64,000 nucleotides of DNA from Roseateles_C aquae (GCF_032337115.1 NZ_JAVXZY010000012.1:108378-172377); one strand, 5' to 3'; shown: positions 38,295 through 48,464, counted from the stretch's first letter. The notes: generated from the sequence alone by a model not told the origin. Numbers and translations: made by a program.

Positions 38295-41215
38295 GTGTTC
38301 TCCCTGGTGTATGGCAGGCGTACGGTGAATTTCCGCCCCTGTGTGATGGTACGTTCGACGGTGATGTTTCCGCCATGGCTGGCAGTGATTTTCTGCATGG
38401 CCGGTGGCAGATCGGTATCAATGCCGGCAGCGCTGCTGCAGACGGTCAGCCGCGCATGCATGCCGTCCCGGGTCAGCGTCCATTCAAGCCGGCCCGGCGC
38501 GCGCAGCCCCTGCATCGCCGCGTCCAGCAGCAGGGTCCAGAGCCGGTGCAGCTCGGCAGCATGGGCATGCAGCGGCGGCAGCGCCTCGAAGCGGCTGCAC
38601 AGCTCGATGCCGTGGCGGAAGCGATGCTGGTACAAGGTCAGCACGGTATCCAGGCTGTCGCGCAGATCCAGCGCCTGCAAGCCCTGACTCTGCTCCAGCC
38701 GGGCGTAGCACTTCAGCGCATGGACGACCCGCGTCGCGCGATCAGCGGCGGCGTTCACATTCGCGGTACTGGAGAGCAGCAGTGCCAGCTTGCGGGCCAG
38801 GTAGAGGATGCGCTCCCGCTGCGGATGGCGCAGCAGCGGCAGCAGCTGGTCAAGGGGCTCGCCGGCCCCAAGCGGCAGCAGCACGTCGGCCAGCTGGCGG
38901 GCATCGCTGAACCCCGCCTGCTGCAGGGCCTGAGCGAGTTGTCGTCTTTGCATGCGTTCATCGCGGATATTCAGGCTTGTGTGGCTAGCGCTCAAGCGTT
39001 CCAACAGCTCAGCCAGCAGACCTTGAGCGACCGGGTCCAGTTGCTGCAGCAGTGGCGGCAGCTGTTGCAGCAGCTGATCCAGCAACTCGGCGATGCCGCG
39101 CCCGCCTGCGCTGATGACGGCCATCGGCGTTTGCACTTCCTGAGCCAGACTGACCACAAGCTCACCAAGGCTGGCCAGTTTTTCCTGCTGAGCCGTCTGC
39201 ACCTGGGTGCGGCGCAGCTGCTCGAGTCGCTGCGCATTGGCCAAGCCGATGGCAGCGAAGGCGCTGAGTGAGCGCAGCATGGCCTGCTCGCGCTCGTCAT
39301 AGGCGTCTTTATGCCTGGCCTGGATCGTCAGCACGCCGAGCAAGCGGTCGTCAAGCATCAGCGGTGTGAACATCGCGCTCAGCATGGCTTGAGTGCCGGG
39401 CAGCAGTTGCATGGCGTCGCCATTGAGCTGCCGGCGCTCGCGGGCACAGCGCGCGGCGAGGGAGCCGGCTTGGTCCAGATCCCGTCGTATCGGCGCCATG
39501 GGCCGGCCGGCCTCGCGGGCGAAAAGGCTTTGCAGGCAACGCTCCTGTGCTTGCACGCGATAGAGGATGAAGCAGTCCACGGCCATCAGAGCCTGGGTGT
39601 GGGTGAACAGGCATTCACAGACCGCCAGCGGGTCTTGCTGAGCAAGGATGTCGCGACCGATCGCCCCCAGCCTCTCCAGCGCCTCATTGGCCTGCTGCAG
39701 CAGCGCGCTGCGTCGCGACTGCGCCTCGGCCTCCAGACGCTGTCGCTCGGCCTCGACCTGCATGCGCTGGGCGTCGCGTTGCACCCCCAGCGCCAGCGCG
39801 CGGTGACTGCTCGCCTTCTGGTGCAGCGCCTGGCGGGCCGCATTGGCCTGCTGAGCAAAGTCCAGCGCCTGCGCATACTCGCCGCGCTTGGCGTGGGCGC
39901 GTGCCAGCGCATCGAGCAGGCTGACCGGCACCCGATAGTCGGCCAGGCCCCGCGCCAGCTGGTGGGCCTCCATCAGCAGCCGCAAGGAGGTGGCCGCGGC
40001 GGTGTCGCCGGAGGGCGTCGGATAGCTGGGGTGAAGCTCGTGCAGCTTGGCCAGCAGCTCGAAGGCCGCAATCCGGCGCGTGGTGGCCACCCGCGGTCGC
40101 TCCACAACGGCCTGCGCGAAGCCCTGCGCTTCCTTCAGCCGGCCTTGCTCGAGCAGGGCGGCCGCCAGGCCGACATGAGCGTGGTCAAGCAGATCGGCGT
40201 TGCCGACGGCCTGCGCATGGGCCTGTAGTTCGACAAAGCAAGCTTCGGCGTCGCTGACCTGCTGATCGGCAAGATGCAACTCCCCCAGGCGCAACAACAG
40301 GGTGCCATGGCCTCGCGCATGCGGCTGATGGGCGACCAAACCTCGCGCTTCCTGCAGCAATTCACGCGCGTCGGCAAGACGATCGAGCCGGCGCAGGCAG
40401 TCCCCCGCAGCGGACAAGGCGGCGGCGCGGCCGCTGCGCAGCCCCAACCGGCCGGCCACATCCTGCGCCAGCGCCGACCATTCCAGCGCCGCCTGGTAGT
40501 CCTGAATATTGCTGAAGCCAAAGGCAATATTGCAGGCGAGCAGGATGCTGGCATGAAGCTGACCGCTGTCCTGCGCCAAGCGAAAGGCCTCGATCGAATG
40601 AGGCACGGCGACGCCGAAGTCCCCTTTCAGGGCTGCAAGCGTTGCGTGCAAACTCTCGACCTGGGATCGCGCCGACGACGGCAGTGCGCGCGGCATCTCG
40701 GCCGCAATGGCCGCGGCGGCCGTTTCGGCGCCGGCCAGATCCGCAAAGGCCAGCACACGGGCCTGCCAGGCGGCCGCAGCAACGGCCCTTTCGATATCGT
40801 CACCAGCCGCGATCTGCATCTCTCGCAGGGCCGCCAACTGGCGCTGCGGATCGCCGCCCTCGTAGGCAAGCACGGCATGCAAGGCATGCGCGTCGGCGCA
40901 GCCGATGCCAGATCCGATGGCCGCAAAGTCCGCCAATGCAGCGGCGCCGGCACGTTGCGCACCGGCCAGATCACCGCCTGCCAAGGCCAGCTCGGCACTC
41001 AGCAGCAGGCGCCGCGCGGCGGCCTCGGGCGGCAAAGGCTGCGCGTTCAAGGTCTCCAGCAAGGCGCTGGCCCGGGCCGGTTGGCGTTGGCGTAGTTGCC
41101 AGGCCAGCGCAAGCTGCAGCTGCGACACCGCTGGCCCAGCGGCCGCCTGTGCCACCTCGCGCTCCAGAGCCGTCAACGCGGCCTCGCTGGCATACCAGGG
41201 CAAGGGCGTGCTCAT
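38291..41215 (-). CDS. TPR-GAF histidine-kinase paralogue, probable pseudokinase (kinase 3)
   Basis: A 974-residue cytoplasmic protein. Residues 1-470 are a helical TPR-like solenoid, 470-530 a coiled coil, about 535-665 a GAF-like domain, then a transmitter homologous to kinase 2. Key residues are lost. The H-box reads 'SLAQEVQTPM', so the phospho-acceptor His is Q692. The N-box is 'LLLDAAMQGL' instead of NLIHNALQAM. The G1 region is 'SSAAGIDTD' instead of D-x-GCGI, and the G2 GxGxGL stretch is absent, with sequence going straight to 'HGGNITVERTITQG'. The frame is intact and coding bias normal, so it is a maintained protein rather than a decaying gene. It overlaps kinase 2 and the receiver gene by 4 bp each. 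Confidence 0.88.
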   Translation of the reverse strand: MSTPLPWYASEAALTALEREVAQAAAGPAVSQLQLALAWQLRQRQPARASALLETLNAQPLPPEAAARRLLLSAELALAGGDLAGAQRAGAAALADFAAIGSGIGCADAHALHAVLAYEGGDPQRQLAALREMQIAAGDDIERAVAAAAWQARVLAFADLAGAETAAAAIAAEMPRALPSSARSQVESLHATLAALKGDFGVAVPHSIEAFRLAQDSGQLHASILLACNIAFGFSNIQDYQAALEWSALAQDVAGRLGLRSGRAAALSAAGDCLRRLDRLADARELLQEARGLVAHQPHARGHGTLLLRLGELHLADQQVSDAEACFVELQAHAQAVGNADLLDHAHVGLAAALLEQGRLKEAQGFAQAVVERPRVATTRRIAAFELLAKLHELHPSYPTPSGDTAAATSLRLLMEAHQLARGLADYRVPVSLLDALARAHAKRGEYAQALDFAQQANAARQALHQKASSHRALALGVQRDAQRMQVEAERQRLEAEAQSRRSALLQQANEALERLGAIGRDILAQQDPLAVCECLFTHTQALMAVDCFILYRVQAQERCLQSLFAREAGRPMAPIRRDLDQAGSLAARCARERRQLNGDAMQLLPGTQAMLSAMFTPLMLDDRLLGVLTIQARHKDAYDEREQAMLRSLSAFAAIGLANAQRLEQLRRTQVQTAQQEKLASLGELVVSLAQEVQTPMAVISAGGRGIAELLDQLLQQLPPLLQQLDPVAQGLLAELLERLSASHTSLNIRDERMQRRQLAQALQQAGFSDARQLADVLLPLGAGEPLDQLLPLLRHPQRERILYLARKLALLLSSTANVNAAADRATRVVHALKCYARLEQSQGLQALDLRDSLDTVLTLYQHRFRHGIELCSRFEALPPLHAHAAELHRLWTLLLDAAMQGLRAPGRLEWTLTRDGMHARLTVCSSAAGIDTDLPPAMQKITASHGGNITVERTITQGRKFTVRLPYTRENT

Positions 41216-44200
41216 GGGCGGCTATCCCGCAGACGCGGCAGACGGACCAGAAAGCAGCTGCCCTGACCCGGTACGCTTTGCACACTGATCTTCCCGCGAT
41301 GGCGCTGGATGATCTTGCTGGCGATGTCCAGGCCCAGACCGCTGCCTTCACCGCTGGGCTTGGTGCTGAAGAATGGTTCGAAGATGCGCGCCAGTGCGGC
41401 CTCGGGGATGCCGCAGCCGGTGTCGGCGATTTCCACCTCCAACCACTCCTGATTGCCGCTGCAGCGCAGGCTCAGCCGGCCCTGCTGCTTCATGGCCTGC
41501 AGCGCGTTGTGGATCAGATTGCCCCAGACTTGCACCAGCTCGTCTGGCTGGCCGCGCAGGTACAGGCCGCGCTCCAGATCAAGCGCCAACTCGACACCTT
41601 GGCGCAGCAGATGCTGGTAGCTGTGGAGCGCCTGCTCGATATTGCCGCGCAGCTCGAAGTCGAGCGCCTCGGCGGGGGGCGACGGCGCCGCATAGCGCCG
41701 CAGCGCAAAGGCGATCTTGGCCATTCGCGTGACAGCGGTGTTGATGTTCGCGGCACTGCGTACCAGCGTGGCAAGACCATCGGCCATGCCCAGCAACTCG
41801 GCGGCGCGTGGATGGCGCAGCATGGGCAGCAGCGCGAGCCAGTCGTCCTGCGCGCGCAAGCGCAGCAACAGATCGGCCTGGCGGCGGGCGTCCGCAATGC
41901 CCTGTGCCTGCAGCTGCAGGCTCAATGCACGGGCGCGGTTTCGTTCCTCGCGCGAACTCAGCAGTTCGGCCTGTTGGCGGGCCTGCTCAACCAGGCCGAA
42001 CAGCGCTGCCTTGCTGGCCTCATCCAGACTGAGCAGCAGCGCGGGCAGTCGGGCCAGGCTGTGCGTCAGCCCATCAGCGATGCTTTCGCCGCTGGACTTG
42101 ACCACGGCCATCGGGGTGTTGATCTCATGGGCCACGTTGGCCACCAGCTGGCCCAGCGAGGCCAGTCTTTCCTGATCCGCCAACTGGCTCTGTGCCTGTT
42201 GCAGCTCTTGGCTGGCGTCGGCATTGGCCAGCGCGATGGCCGCATAGGCAGCCAGATTGCGGAAGATCGCCCGCTCATGTTCGCCATAGGCATGGCGCTC
42301 GAAGGACTGAACCGTCAGCACTCCAAGCAGGCGCTGGCCCGCGAGCAAGGGGGCATAGAGCTTGCTCGGCGTATGCCGGGTGCCGGCAAAGACCAGCGGA
42401 CCGGGGGGCTCATCGTCAACGACGATCTCGCAGCGTTCGCGGGCGCAGCGCGGCACATTGCGCTGCTCATCGTCGAGCGCGAAAACGCGTTCGGGCAGCG
42501 CGATGCCGGCCTCGACGCCGTAGACCATGCTCAGCGAGGCGCCGCCGGGGTCGAGCCTGAAGACGGCAAAGGTCGCCACATCGAGCAGCTTTTGTACATG
42601 GCGCTTGAGCGTTGCCAGCAGCGTTTGCTGATCCTGTTGCGCACTGATGTCGCGCCCGATATCGCCCAGCGACTGCAAGGTGGCTTGCAGCCGTTGCAAG
42701 GCCTGAACCCGTTCGCGCTCGCGCTGCGCCTGCTCCTGCGCACGTGCATGCTCGTCGCGCGCGCGCGCGGTCTGTTGGGCCAGCTCTATGGCGCTGGCGC
42801 GGCTGACCGCCTGTTCGTGGTGGCGACGCTCCTGCGCCTGCCCGGCCTGCACGGTGTAGGCATAGGCTTGCGCCCTATCACCCACGCCAGTGCTGACCTG
42901 CGCCAACGCTTCGTAAAGCGAGGCCTGTGGCACAAAACCCTCAGTCTGCTCGGCCAGTTGCAGCGCCTGTTGCAGTACCTCGAACGCCGCGGTCTGAGCG
43001 GCAGCCGTGGGCATGGCGCCCGGCTCGGCCAGCAGCAGCAACTTGGCACGCAGTTCCAGGGTGTCGACGCGCAGATGTCGGGCGCCGCTGGCGTCCAGCA
43101 TGCGCTGGGTCAGTTGCAGACCGGCGGCCTGCCTGCCCAGCGCCAGATAGGCGCGGGCCTGCGCTTGCTGGATCTCGGCCATGACATGGGCGCTGCCAAG
43201 CGCCCGGCATTGCTGCTCGCAGTCATGCAGCAGGGCCAGGGCCTCCGCATGCCGTCCCTCGTCCAGCGCAAACTCGGCCATCAGCAGGCCGGCCATCAGC
43301 CACTCCCGCAGGGGGCGCCTCGGTTCCAGCAGTTGCAAGGCCTCAGCCGTCAGCGTCCGGGCGGTGTCCTGTCGGCCCAGTGCCCGCAGCGCCGCGGCCG
43401 ATCGCAGCAGCGCCCGGGTCTGGGCATCGTGTGCGCCGGCCAGCCGCGCCAGTTCCAGCGCCCGTTGCGACCATTCGAAAGCTGATTCGTGGGCATGCAT
43501 CAGCTCGAAGCTGGTCGCCGCATTGGTGGCCGAGTGGGCAGCCAAGAGCAGCTGGCCGGTTTGTTCGGCGGCTCGGCAGGACTCGATGAAGCGTTGTGCC
43601 GAACGGCCCAGTGCGCCGTGGAGACCAAATGCAATGCCCTGGCAGTTGCTCACCCAAGCCGTCAGCGCGGGCTCGGCATCGACGCTGAGTTGCCTAAGAC
43701 GCGCTGCCCAGCGCGGCTCGGCGCTGGCCAGGTCTTGCAGCAGCTCGGCATGCGCCTGTTTGCACTGGGCCAGCGCGTGGCGCAGTGGATCGCGTGAGTG
43801 CATGGCGACCATCACATGTTCAAGCTCACGCTGCAGTTCGTCGTACTCGCCCCGGTCAGCCGCCAGGCTCGCCAGCAGCAGCCGGGCATCGGCCGCAGTG
43901 ACTGCGTCGGCGCTGCGCAGCGCCTGAAGCAGCACCTGCTGGCTCAGCGCGGTGGCGCCGTGCTGTTCGCCGGCCAGCGCGCGGGATTCGGCTTCGATCA
44001 GCCGGCAGCGGGCCGCCAGCCTGGCCTGCACCGTCGCCGTCAAGCCAGCCTGCGGCAGCAACGCCTCGGCCTGCTGCCGGAGCTGCTGGGCACGTTGCGG
44101 CTGGCGTTGGCGCAACTGCCAGGCCAGCGCCACCATGGCCTCCAGCTGCGCCGGCAAAGCGCCCTGATGAGCGGTCGCGGCCAGGGCCTGTTCCAGCGGC

Positions 44201-44244
44201 AGCAGCTCGGCGTCGGTGACCGCATAGGCAGGCGCAGCGGGCAT
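41212..44244 (-). CDS. TPR-GAF cytoplasmic histidine kinase (kinase 2)
   Basis: A 1010-residue kinase without transmembrane helices. Residues 1-480 are TPR-like helical repeats, 480-545 a coiled coil rich in Arg/Glu/Gln, about 550-680 a GAF domain, then the transmitter. Phospho-acceptor H706 is in 'VAHEINTPMAVV'; the insert carries 'LSSREERNRAR'; N-box 'NLIHNALQAM', G1 'DTGCGIPE', 'FEPFFSTKP' and G2 'GEGSGLGLDI' are intact. It should sense a cytoplasmic ligand or partner through the GAF and TPR regions. It starts 10 bp after kinase 1 and overlaps kinase 3, its close paralogue, by 4 bp. The two probably arose by tandem duplication. Confidence 0.91.
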   Translation of the reverse strand: MPAAPAYAVTDAELLPLEQALAATAHQGALPAQLEAMVALAWQLRQRQPQRAQQLRQQAEALLPQAGLTATVQARLAARCRLIEAESRALAGEQHGATALSQQVLLQALRSADAVTAADARLLLASLAADRGEYDELQRELEHVMVAMHSRDPLRHALAQCKQAHAELLQDLASAEPRWAARLRQLSVDAEPALTAWVSNCQGIAFGLHGALGRSAQRFIESCRAAEQTGQLLLAAHSATNAATSFELMHAHESAFEWSQRALELARLAGAHDAQTRALLRSAAALRALGRQDTARTLTAEALQLLEPRRPLREWLMAGLLMAEFALDEGRHAEALALLHDCEQQCRALGSAHVMAEIQQAQARAYLALGRQAAGLQLTQRMLDASGARHLRVDTLELRAKLLLLAEPGAMPTAAAQTAAFEVLQQALQLAEQTEGFVPQASLYEALAQVSTGVGDRAQAYAYTVQAGQAQERRHHEQAVSRASAIELAQQTARARDEHARAQEQAQRERERVQALQRLQATLQSLGDIGRDISAQQDQQTLLATLKRHVQKLLDVATFAVFRLDPGGASLSMVYGVEAGIALPERVFALDDEQRNVPRCARERCEIVVDDEPPGPLVFAGTRHTPSKLYAPLLAGQRLLGVLTVQSFERHAYGEHERAIFRNLAAYAAIALANADASQELQQAQSQLADQERLASLGQLVANVAHEINTPMAVVKSSGESIADGLTHSLARLPALLLSLDEASKAALFGLVEQARQQAELLSSREERNRARALSLQLQAQGIADARRQADLLLRLRAQDDWLALLPMLRHPRAAELLGMADGLATLVRSAANINTAVTRMAKIAFALRRYAAPSPPAEALDFELRGNIEQALHSYQHLLRQGVELALDLERGLYLRGQPDELVQVWGNLIHNALQAMKQQGRLSLRCSGNQEWLEVEIADTGCGIPEAALARIFEPFFSTKPSGEGSGLGLDIASKIIQRHRGKISVQSVPGQGSCFLVRLPRLRDSRP

Positions 44245-44253
44245 GGCAGAACG

Positions 44254-46644
44254 TCAGGTGCCGGGGATCAGATGGGCGGCAGGCTTGATCGGCAGGAAGA
44301 CGCTGAAGGTGCTGCCCTGGCCGGGCTCGCTCTGCACCTCGATCCGCCCCTGATGCTTGGCGACGATCTTGCTGACGATGTCCAGCCCCAACCCGCTGCC
44401 CTCGCCGACCGGCTTGGTCGTGAAGAAGGGCTCGAAGATCCGTGGCATCAGCTCCGGCGCGATGCCGCAGCCGCTGTCGGCGATGCTGACCCGCGCCTCG
44501 TCGCCCTGGCGCGCAATTGCGATACGCAGCACGCCCTTGTATTGCATGGCCTGCAGCGCGTTGTGGATCAGATTGGTCCAGACCTGGTTCATCTCGTCGC
44601 GCAAGCACCAGACCGGCGGCACCTCTCCGTAGTCGCGTTGCAGCTCGATGCCGCCGCGCAGCTTGCTCTGATAGATGGTCAACACGGTTTCAATGCCTTC
44701 GCGAAGATCGACCTCGGCGAATTCGGCGTCGCGGTCAAAGCGGGAGTAGGACTTGAGCGCAAAGATGATCTTGGCGACCCGTTCGACCGCCAGGTTGATG
44801 TTCTCGGTATTGCTGGCGATGGTGGCAGTACTGTGAGCGGTGTCCAGGATCAGTTCGCTGTGCGGGTGGCGCAGCAAGGGCATCAGCTGCTCCATGAGCG
44901 GCTGGGCCCGCATCTGCACCAGCAGGCCGGCCTTGTGGCGGGCGCCGGCGATGCCGGCGGCGTCGAGCTGCTGACTGAGTGCACGCACCTCGGCACGCTC
45001 CTCGCTGGAGCTGAGCACGGCGCTGGCCTGATGCACCTGCGCGATCAATGCACTGAAGCGCCGGCCTTCGTCCTCGTTGAGCAGGGCCAGCACCCGTGGC
45101 AGGTTCTCCAGCGTGTAACGCAGCGCGTCGGCGATATTGCGACCGCTGGACTTCACCGCGCCGATCGGCGTATTGATTTCATGGGCCACGCCGGCAACCA
45201 GCTGGCCCAGCGCCGCCATCTTCTCGGATTGCACCAGCTGGCCCTGGGCCTGGCGCAAATCGTCCAGGGCCCGGGCCGCCTCGCCGCGCGCGGCCTCCAC
45301 CGCCGCGTAGGCCGAGGCATTGGCCAGCGCAATCGCGGCATAGGACGCCGTCGAGCGCAGCACCTCCAGCTCGGCGGCCTGGTAGGCCTGTGCCTGATGA
45401 CTTTGGCAGACCACGACTCCGATGCGTTTGCCATTGGCCACCAGCGGGCGCAGCACTGCGGACCGCGTTGGCGCCTTGGGCACGATGCCCTCGGGCGTCG
45501 GCGCGGCCAGCGTCAGCGCCTCGTCGGCGACGACGAATTCGCGCTCTTCCAGAAAGGTCTGCACGGTCAACCACTTGAGGTCGTTGAGCATGAAGCTGGA
45601 GCGTGGCGCCCGCAGGCCGTCCTCAACGTAGTAGATCAGGTCGAGCCGGTCGCCACCGGACGCCAGCACAGCGACGCCGAAACTGTCCAGCGGCAGCAGC
45701 GCCTGCAAATGGCGGTGCAGGGCCTGGCAGATGTCGTGCTGGTCCAGGCTGGTCGTCAGCTCGCGGCCGATATCGCCGACCTGGCGCAGCATGTCGGCCG
45801 ACTTGGCCAGCGCCTGGTTGGCGGTCGAGAGTTCGGCGGTGCGTTCGCGCACCAACTCGGCGAGGTGGTCGCGGTGCTTGGCCAGCTCGCCTTCGTAGCG
45901 ACGTTGCTGCAGCAGGTACTCCTGCAAGCGATCCTGCAGGTGGTTGACGCCGTTGACCAGCTGGCTGAGTTCGTCCTGGCTGCCACCGCGCCGCTGCAGT
46001 TTCAGCCGCTCGCCGAGTTCTTCCGGCCGCAGCCGCGACAGATGGGCGGCAATCCGGCGCACATGGATGGTGATCTGGCGGCTGAACAACAGCAGGATGA
46101 AGCCCGACAAGAGCAGCGACTGGATCAGCTGCGTCACCACAATGGCCTGGGCGGCGCTGCGCAGTGAAGCCCAGAGCTGGCGTTCATCGCCTTGCAGCGT
46201 CAGCTCGCCCAGCACCTGCACCGGCCCGCCGGGAAAGGCCTGGTGGAACAGCGTCTGCGTCTGCGTCGGCATATCACCGGTGGCCAACCAACCGGGGCGG
46301 GTGAAGTCCAGCAGTTCGCTGTCGACTTTGTTGGCGCGCAGCCGGATGGCCATATGGCCGATCGACTTGACGTTGGCAGCGCTGCCCAGATGGGCCTGGA
46401 TGGCCTCGCGGTCCATGTCCCAGACGGCCTTGGACAGCGTCGTCTGGTAGATCTTGGCCAGCAGCTCAAGCTCGGTGGCCATGGCGCTGCGGCCCGAGCG
46501 CCAGGCCGACCACATATGAGCGCTGCCGGCCAGCAGCGTGAACACCAGGCAAAAGGCCAGCATGGCCAGCACCATGCGGGCGCCGAGCGAATGGCGCGTT
46601 GGCGGCGGGCGGCTGAACAGGCGCACGATGGGGCTGGAACTCAA
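44254..46644 (-). CDS. Membrane HAMP-GAF histidine kinase (kinase 1)
   Basis: A 796-residue membrane kinase and the first gene of the cluster. TM1 is at about residues 25-45, a periplasmic sensor of ~115 residues follows, TM2 at about 165-185, a HAMP domain ('RIAAHLSRLRPEELGERL') and a coiled coil to about 285, a GAF domain at about 300-455, then the transmitter with phospho-acceptor H488 in 'VAHEINTPIGAV', N-box 'NLIHNALQAM', G1 'DSGCGIAPE' and G2 'GEGSGLGLDI', all intact. The insert has 'LSSSEERAEVRAL'. The start is uncertain: the conserved frame begins with TTG at 46644 behind a weak AGG; GTG at 46626 is possible. Confidence 0.88.
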   Translation of the reverse strand: MSSSPIVRLFSRPPPTRHSLGARMVLAMLAFCLVFTLLAGSAHMWSAWRSGRSAMATELELLAKIYQTTLSKAVWDMDREAIQAHLGSAANVKSIGHMAIRLRANKVDSELLDFTRPGWLATGDMPTQTQTLFHQAFPGGPVQVLGELTLQGDERQLWASLRSAAQAIVVTQLIQSLLLSGFILLLFSRQITIHVRRIAAHLSRLRPEELGERLKLQRRGGSQDELSQLVNGVNHLQDRLQEYLLQQRRYEGELAKHRDHLAELVRERTAELSTANQALAKSADMLRQVGDIGRELTTSLDQHDICQALHRHLQALLPLDSFGVAVLASGGDRLDLIYYVEDGLRAPRSSFMLNDLKWLTVQTFLEEREFVVADEALTLAAPTPEGIVPKAPTRSAVLRPLVANGKRIGVVVCQSHQAQAYQAAELEVLRSTASYAAIALANASAYAAVEAARGEAARALDDLRQAQGQLVQSEKMAALGQLVAGVAHEINTPIGAVKSSGRNIADALRYTLENLPRVLALLNEDEGRRFSALIAQVHQASAVLSSSEERAEVRALSQQLDAAGIAGARHKAGLLVQMRAQPLMEQLMPLLRHPHSELILDTAHSTATIASNTENINLAVERVAKIIFALKSYSRFDRDAEFAEVDLREGIETVLTIYQSKLRGGIELQRDYGEVPPVWCLRDEMNQVWTNLIHNALQAMQYKGVLRIAIARQGDEARVSIADSGCGIAPELMPRIFEPFFTTKPVGEGSGLGLDIVSKIVAKHQGRIEVQSEPGQGSTFSVFLPIKPAAHLIPGT

Positions 46645-46883
46645 GCCGGCCTACTTTCTGTGCGGGCGCGCCCTTTTGCGCACAGCAAGTCTGCGCTGCG
46701 CAGCCGGGCCAGGCTTTGTCCGACGACAGTGGCAAGCGGGGGCGACACGGACAAGCACATCTCCAGGGCCTGAGGTCTGCGCGGATCTTAGCGAGGCGGC
46801 GGCACGGCGCCAATCGATGCTTGTCCAGCCTGGCAGACCGGCCACATACGCGATCCTGATGTGGGGCCTGCTATGGTGCAGCG

Positions 46884-48464
46884 ATGATCGCCTCGCTCAG
46901 CAGCTACAGCAAGAAGGACTATGCGCTGGCCGCCCTGGTCTGGGGCCTGGCCTGGACGCTGATGCTGGGCTTGGACGAACGCCTTGAGCTGGTCAATCTG
47001 GCCCTGCTGCCGGTGCTGGCCGGTGCCCTGGCCTCGATCTGGCTGCCCGCCTGGCTGTCGATGCTGAGCAGCCTGCTGGCCGTGCTGGCCTTCAACTGGC
47101 GCTTTCTGCCACCGCGCGGCAGCCTCGAGGTGGCGCTGCCGCATCATGGCCTGCTGCTCGGCTCGATGCTGGCGCTGAACTGGATCACGGCCGTGCTGCT
47201 GGCCCGCCTGAGCTGGCAGGCGGCACAGGCGCGGCTGCATGCCCAGCGCGCCGAACAGTTGCGGGCCTTCAGCGAGGCCTTGCGCGACGCCACCCAGCCG
47301 CTGGCGCAGGCGCCCATGCTGCAGGCCACGCTGTCGACCCTGCTGGCCGGCGAGGTTCGCCTGCTGCTGCTCAAGGACGCGCTGCCGCCTACCAATGATG
47401 CCAGCGCCGCCATATTGCTCGGGCCTGCGCCAGATGCCGATCAGTTGGCCGGTTTGTGGGCCTGCCTGCGTCAGAGCAGCGACTTCGGGCCCGGCACCGG
47501 CCGCCATGAGGAACTGGCCTGTTGGTACCTGCCCTTGCGCGGGCGTACCCGCGCCAACGGCGCGGTGCAACTCGCGATTGCCGATCCGCTGGCGCCGGAT
47601 GCCTCGCTGCGTCGCCATGCGCAGACGCTGTGCGACCAGTTCGGCCTGGCGCTGGAACGGCTGGCCAGCGAGCGGGCGGCGCAGCGCGCCCACGACGAGG
47701 CCGAGAGCCAGGCCACGCGCAATGCGCTCTTGGCCGCCATCTCGCACGACTACCGCACGCCGCTGGCGACGATTCTGGGCGCGGCCTCGGCGCTGCTGGA
47801 GCAGGACGAGCGGCTCAGCGCCGCGCAGCGCCGCCGGCTCAGCGCCACCATCATCGACGAGACCCGCCAGCTCAGCCGGTTGACCGACAACACCTTGCAG
47901 CTGGCACGGCTCGACGCGCCCGGCGTGACGCTGAAGCTGGACTGGGAGTCGGCCGAGGAAATCGTCGGCGCGGTGCTGCACCGGGTGCGCCAGCGCCATG
48001 CCGGCAGCGATGCCCCCCCGCGGCTGCGCGCACGGCTGGAGCCGGGCCTGCCGCTGCTGCGCTGCGACGCGCTGCTGCTGACCCAGCTGCTCGAAAACCT
48101 GGTCGACAACGCACTCAAATATGGCGGCGAGACCGGCGTCGAACTGCTGGTGCGCTGTGAGCAAGGCGATGGCAGCGGTCCGGCCCAGCTGGTGCTGGCC
48201 GTGCGCGACCGCGGCCCCGGCGTCAGCCCGGCCTGGCGCGAGCGGATCTTCCAGGTCTTCCAGCGCGGTGCCGAGCTGAACCGCGAACGCCCCGATGGCG
48301 AGCAGCGCCGTGGCGCCGGCGTGGGCCTGGCCGCCTGCCGGGCGATCGCCCGCGCCCATGGCGGCGAGATGCGCTACCGTGCGCGCAGCCACGGCGGCGC
48401 CAGTTTCGAATGCTGGCTGCCCCTGCTTGACACCGCCCAGCCGGCGCTGATGGAGAAGGAATGA
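46884..48464 (+). CDS. Short KdpD-like sensor histidine kinase
   Basis: A 526-residue membrane kinase matching only the C-terminal two thirds of KdpD. Four hydrophobic helices (about residues 12-110, DUF4118 type, with 'LALLPVLAGALASIWLPAWLSMLSSLLAVLAFNW') lead to a GAF-like region and a transmitter with the His in 'AAISHDYRTPLATILGAAS', N-box 'NLVDNALKYG', G1 'RDRGPGV' and G2 'GAGVGLAACRAI'. The N-terminal KdpD nucleotide-binding and Usp domains (~370 residues in E. coli KdpD) are absent and no frame upstream could encode them. Its stop overlaps the KdpE start. No kdpFABC genes are in the window, but the potassium transporter Kup lies 2.7 kb downstream. Confidence 0.9.
   Translation: MIASLSSYSKKDYALAALVWGLAWTLMLGLDERLELVNLALLPVLAGALASIWLPAWLSMLSSLLAVLAFNWRFLPPRGSLEVALPHHGLLLGSMLALNWITAVLLARLSWQAAQARLHAQRAEQLRAFSEALRDATQPLAQAPMLQATLSTLLAGEVRLLLLKDALPPTNDASAAILLGPAPDADQLAGLWACLRQSSDFGPGTGRHEELACWYLPLRGRTRANGAVQLAIADPLAPDASLRRHAQTLCDQFGLALERLASERAAQRAHDEAESQATRNALLAAISHDYRTPLATILGAASALLEQDERLSAAQRRRLSATIIDETRQLSRLTDNTLQLARLDAPGVTLKLDWESAEEIVGAVLHRVRQRHAGSDAPPRLRARLEPGLPLLRCDALLLTQLLENLVDNALKYGGETGVELLVRCEQGDGSGPAQLVLAVRDRGPGVSPAWRERIFQVFQRGAELNRERPDGEQRRGAGVGLAACRAIARAHGGEMRYRARSHGGASFECWLPLLDTAQPALMEKE

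Noticed and set aside
38291..41215. Kinase 3 as a decayed pseudogene
   Set aside because: The 974-codon frame is uninterrupted with normal codon bias and tight overlaps on both sides, so loss of catalysis without loss of the protein is the better reading.
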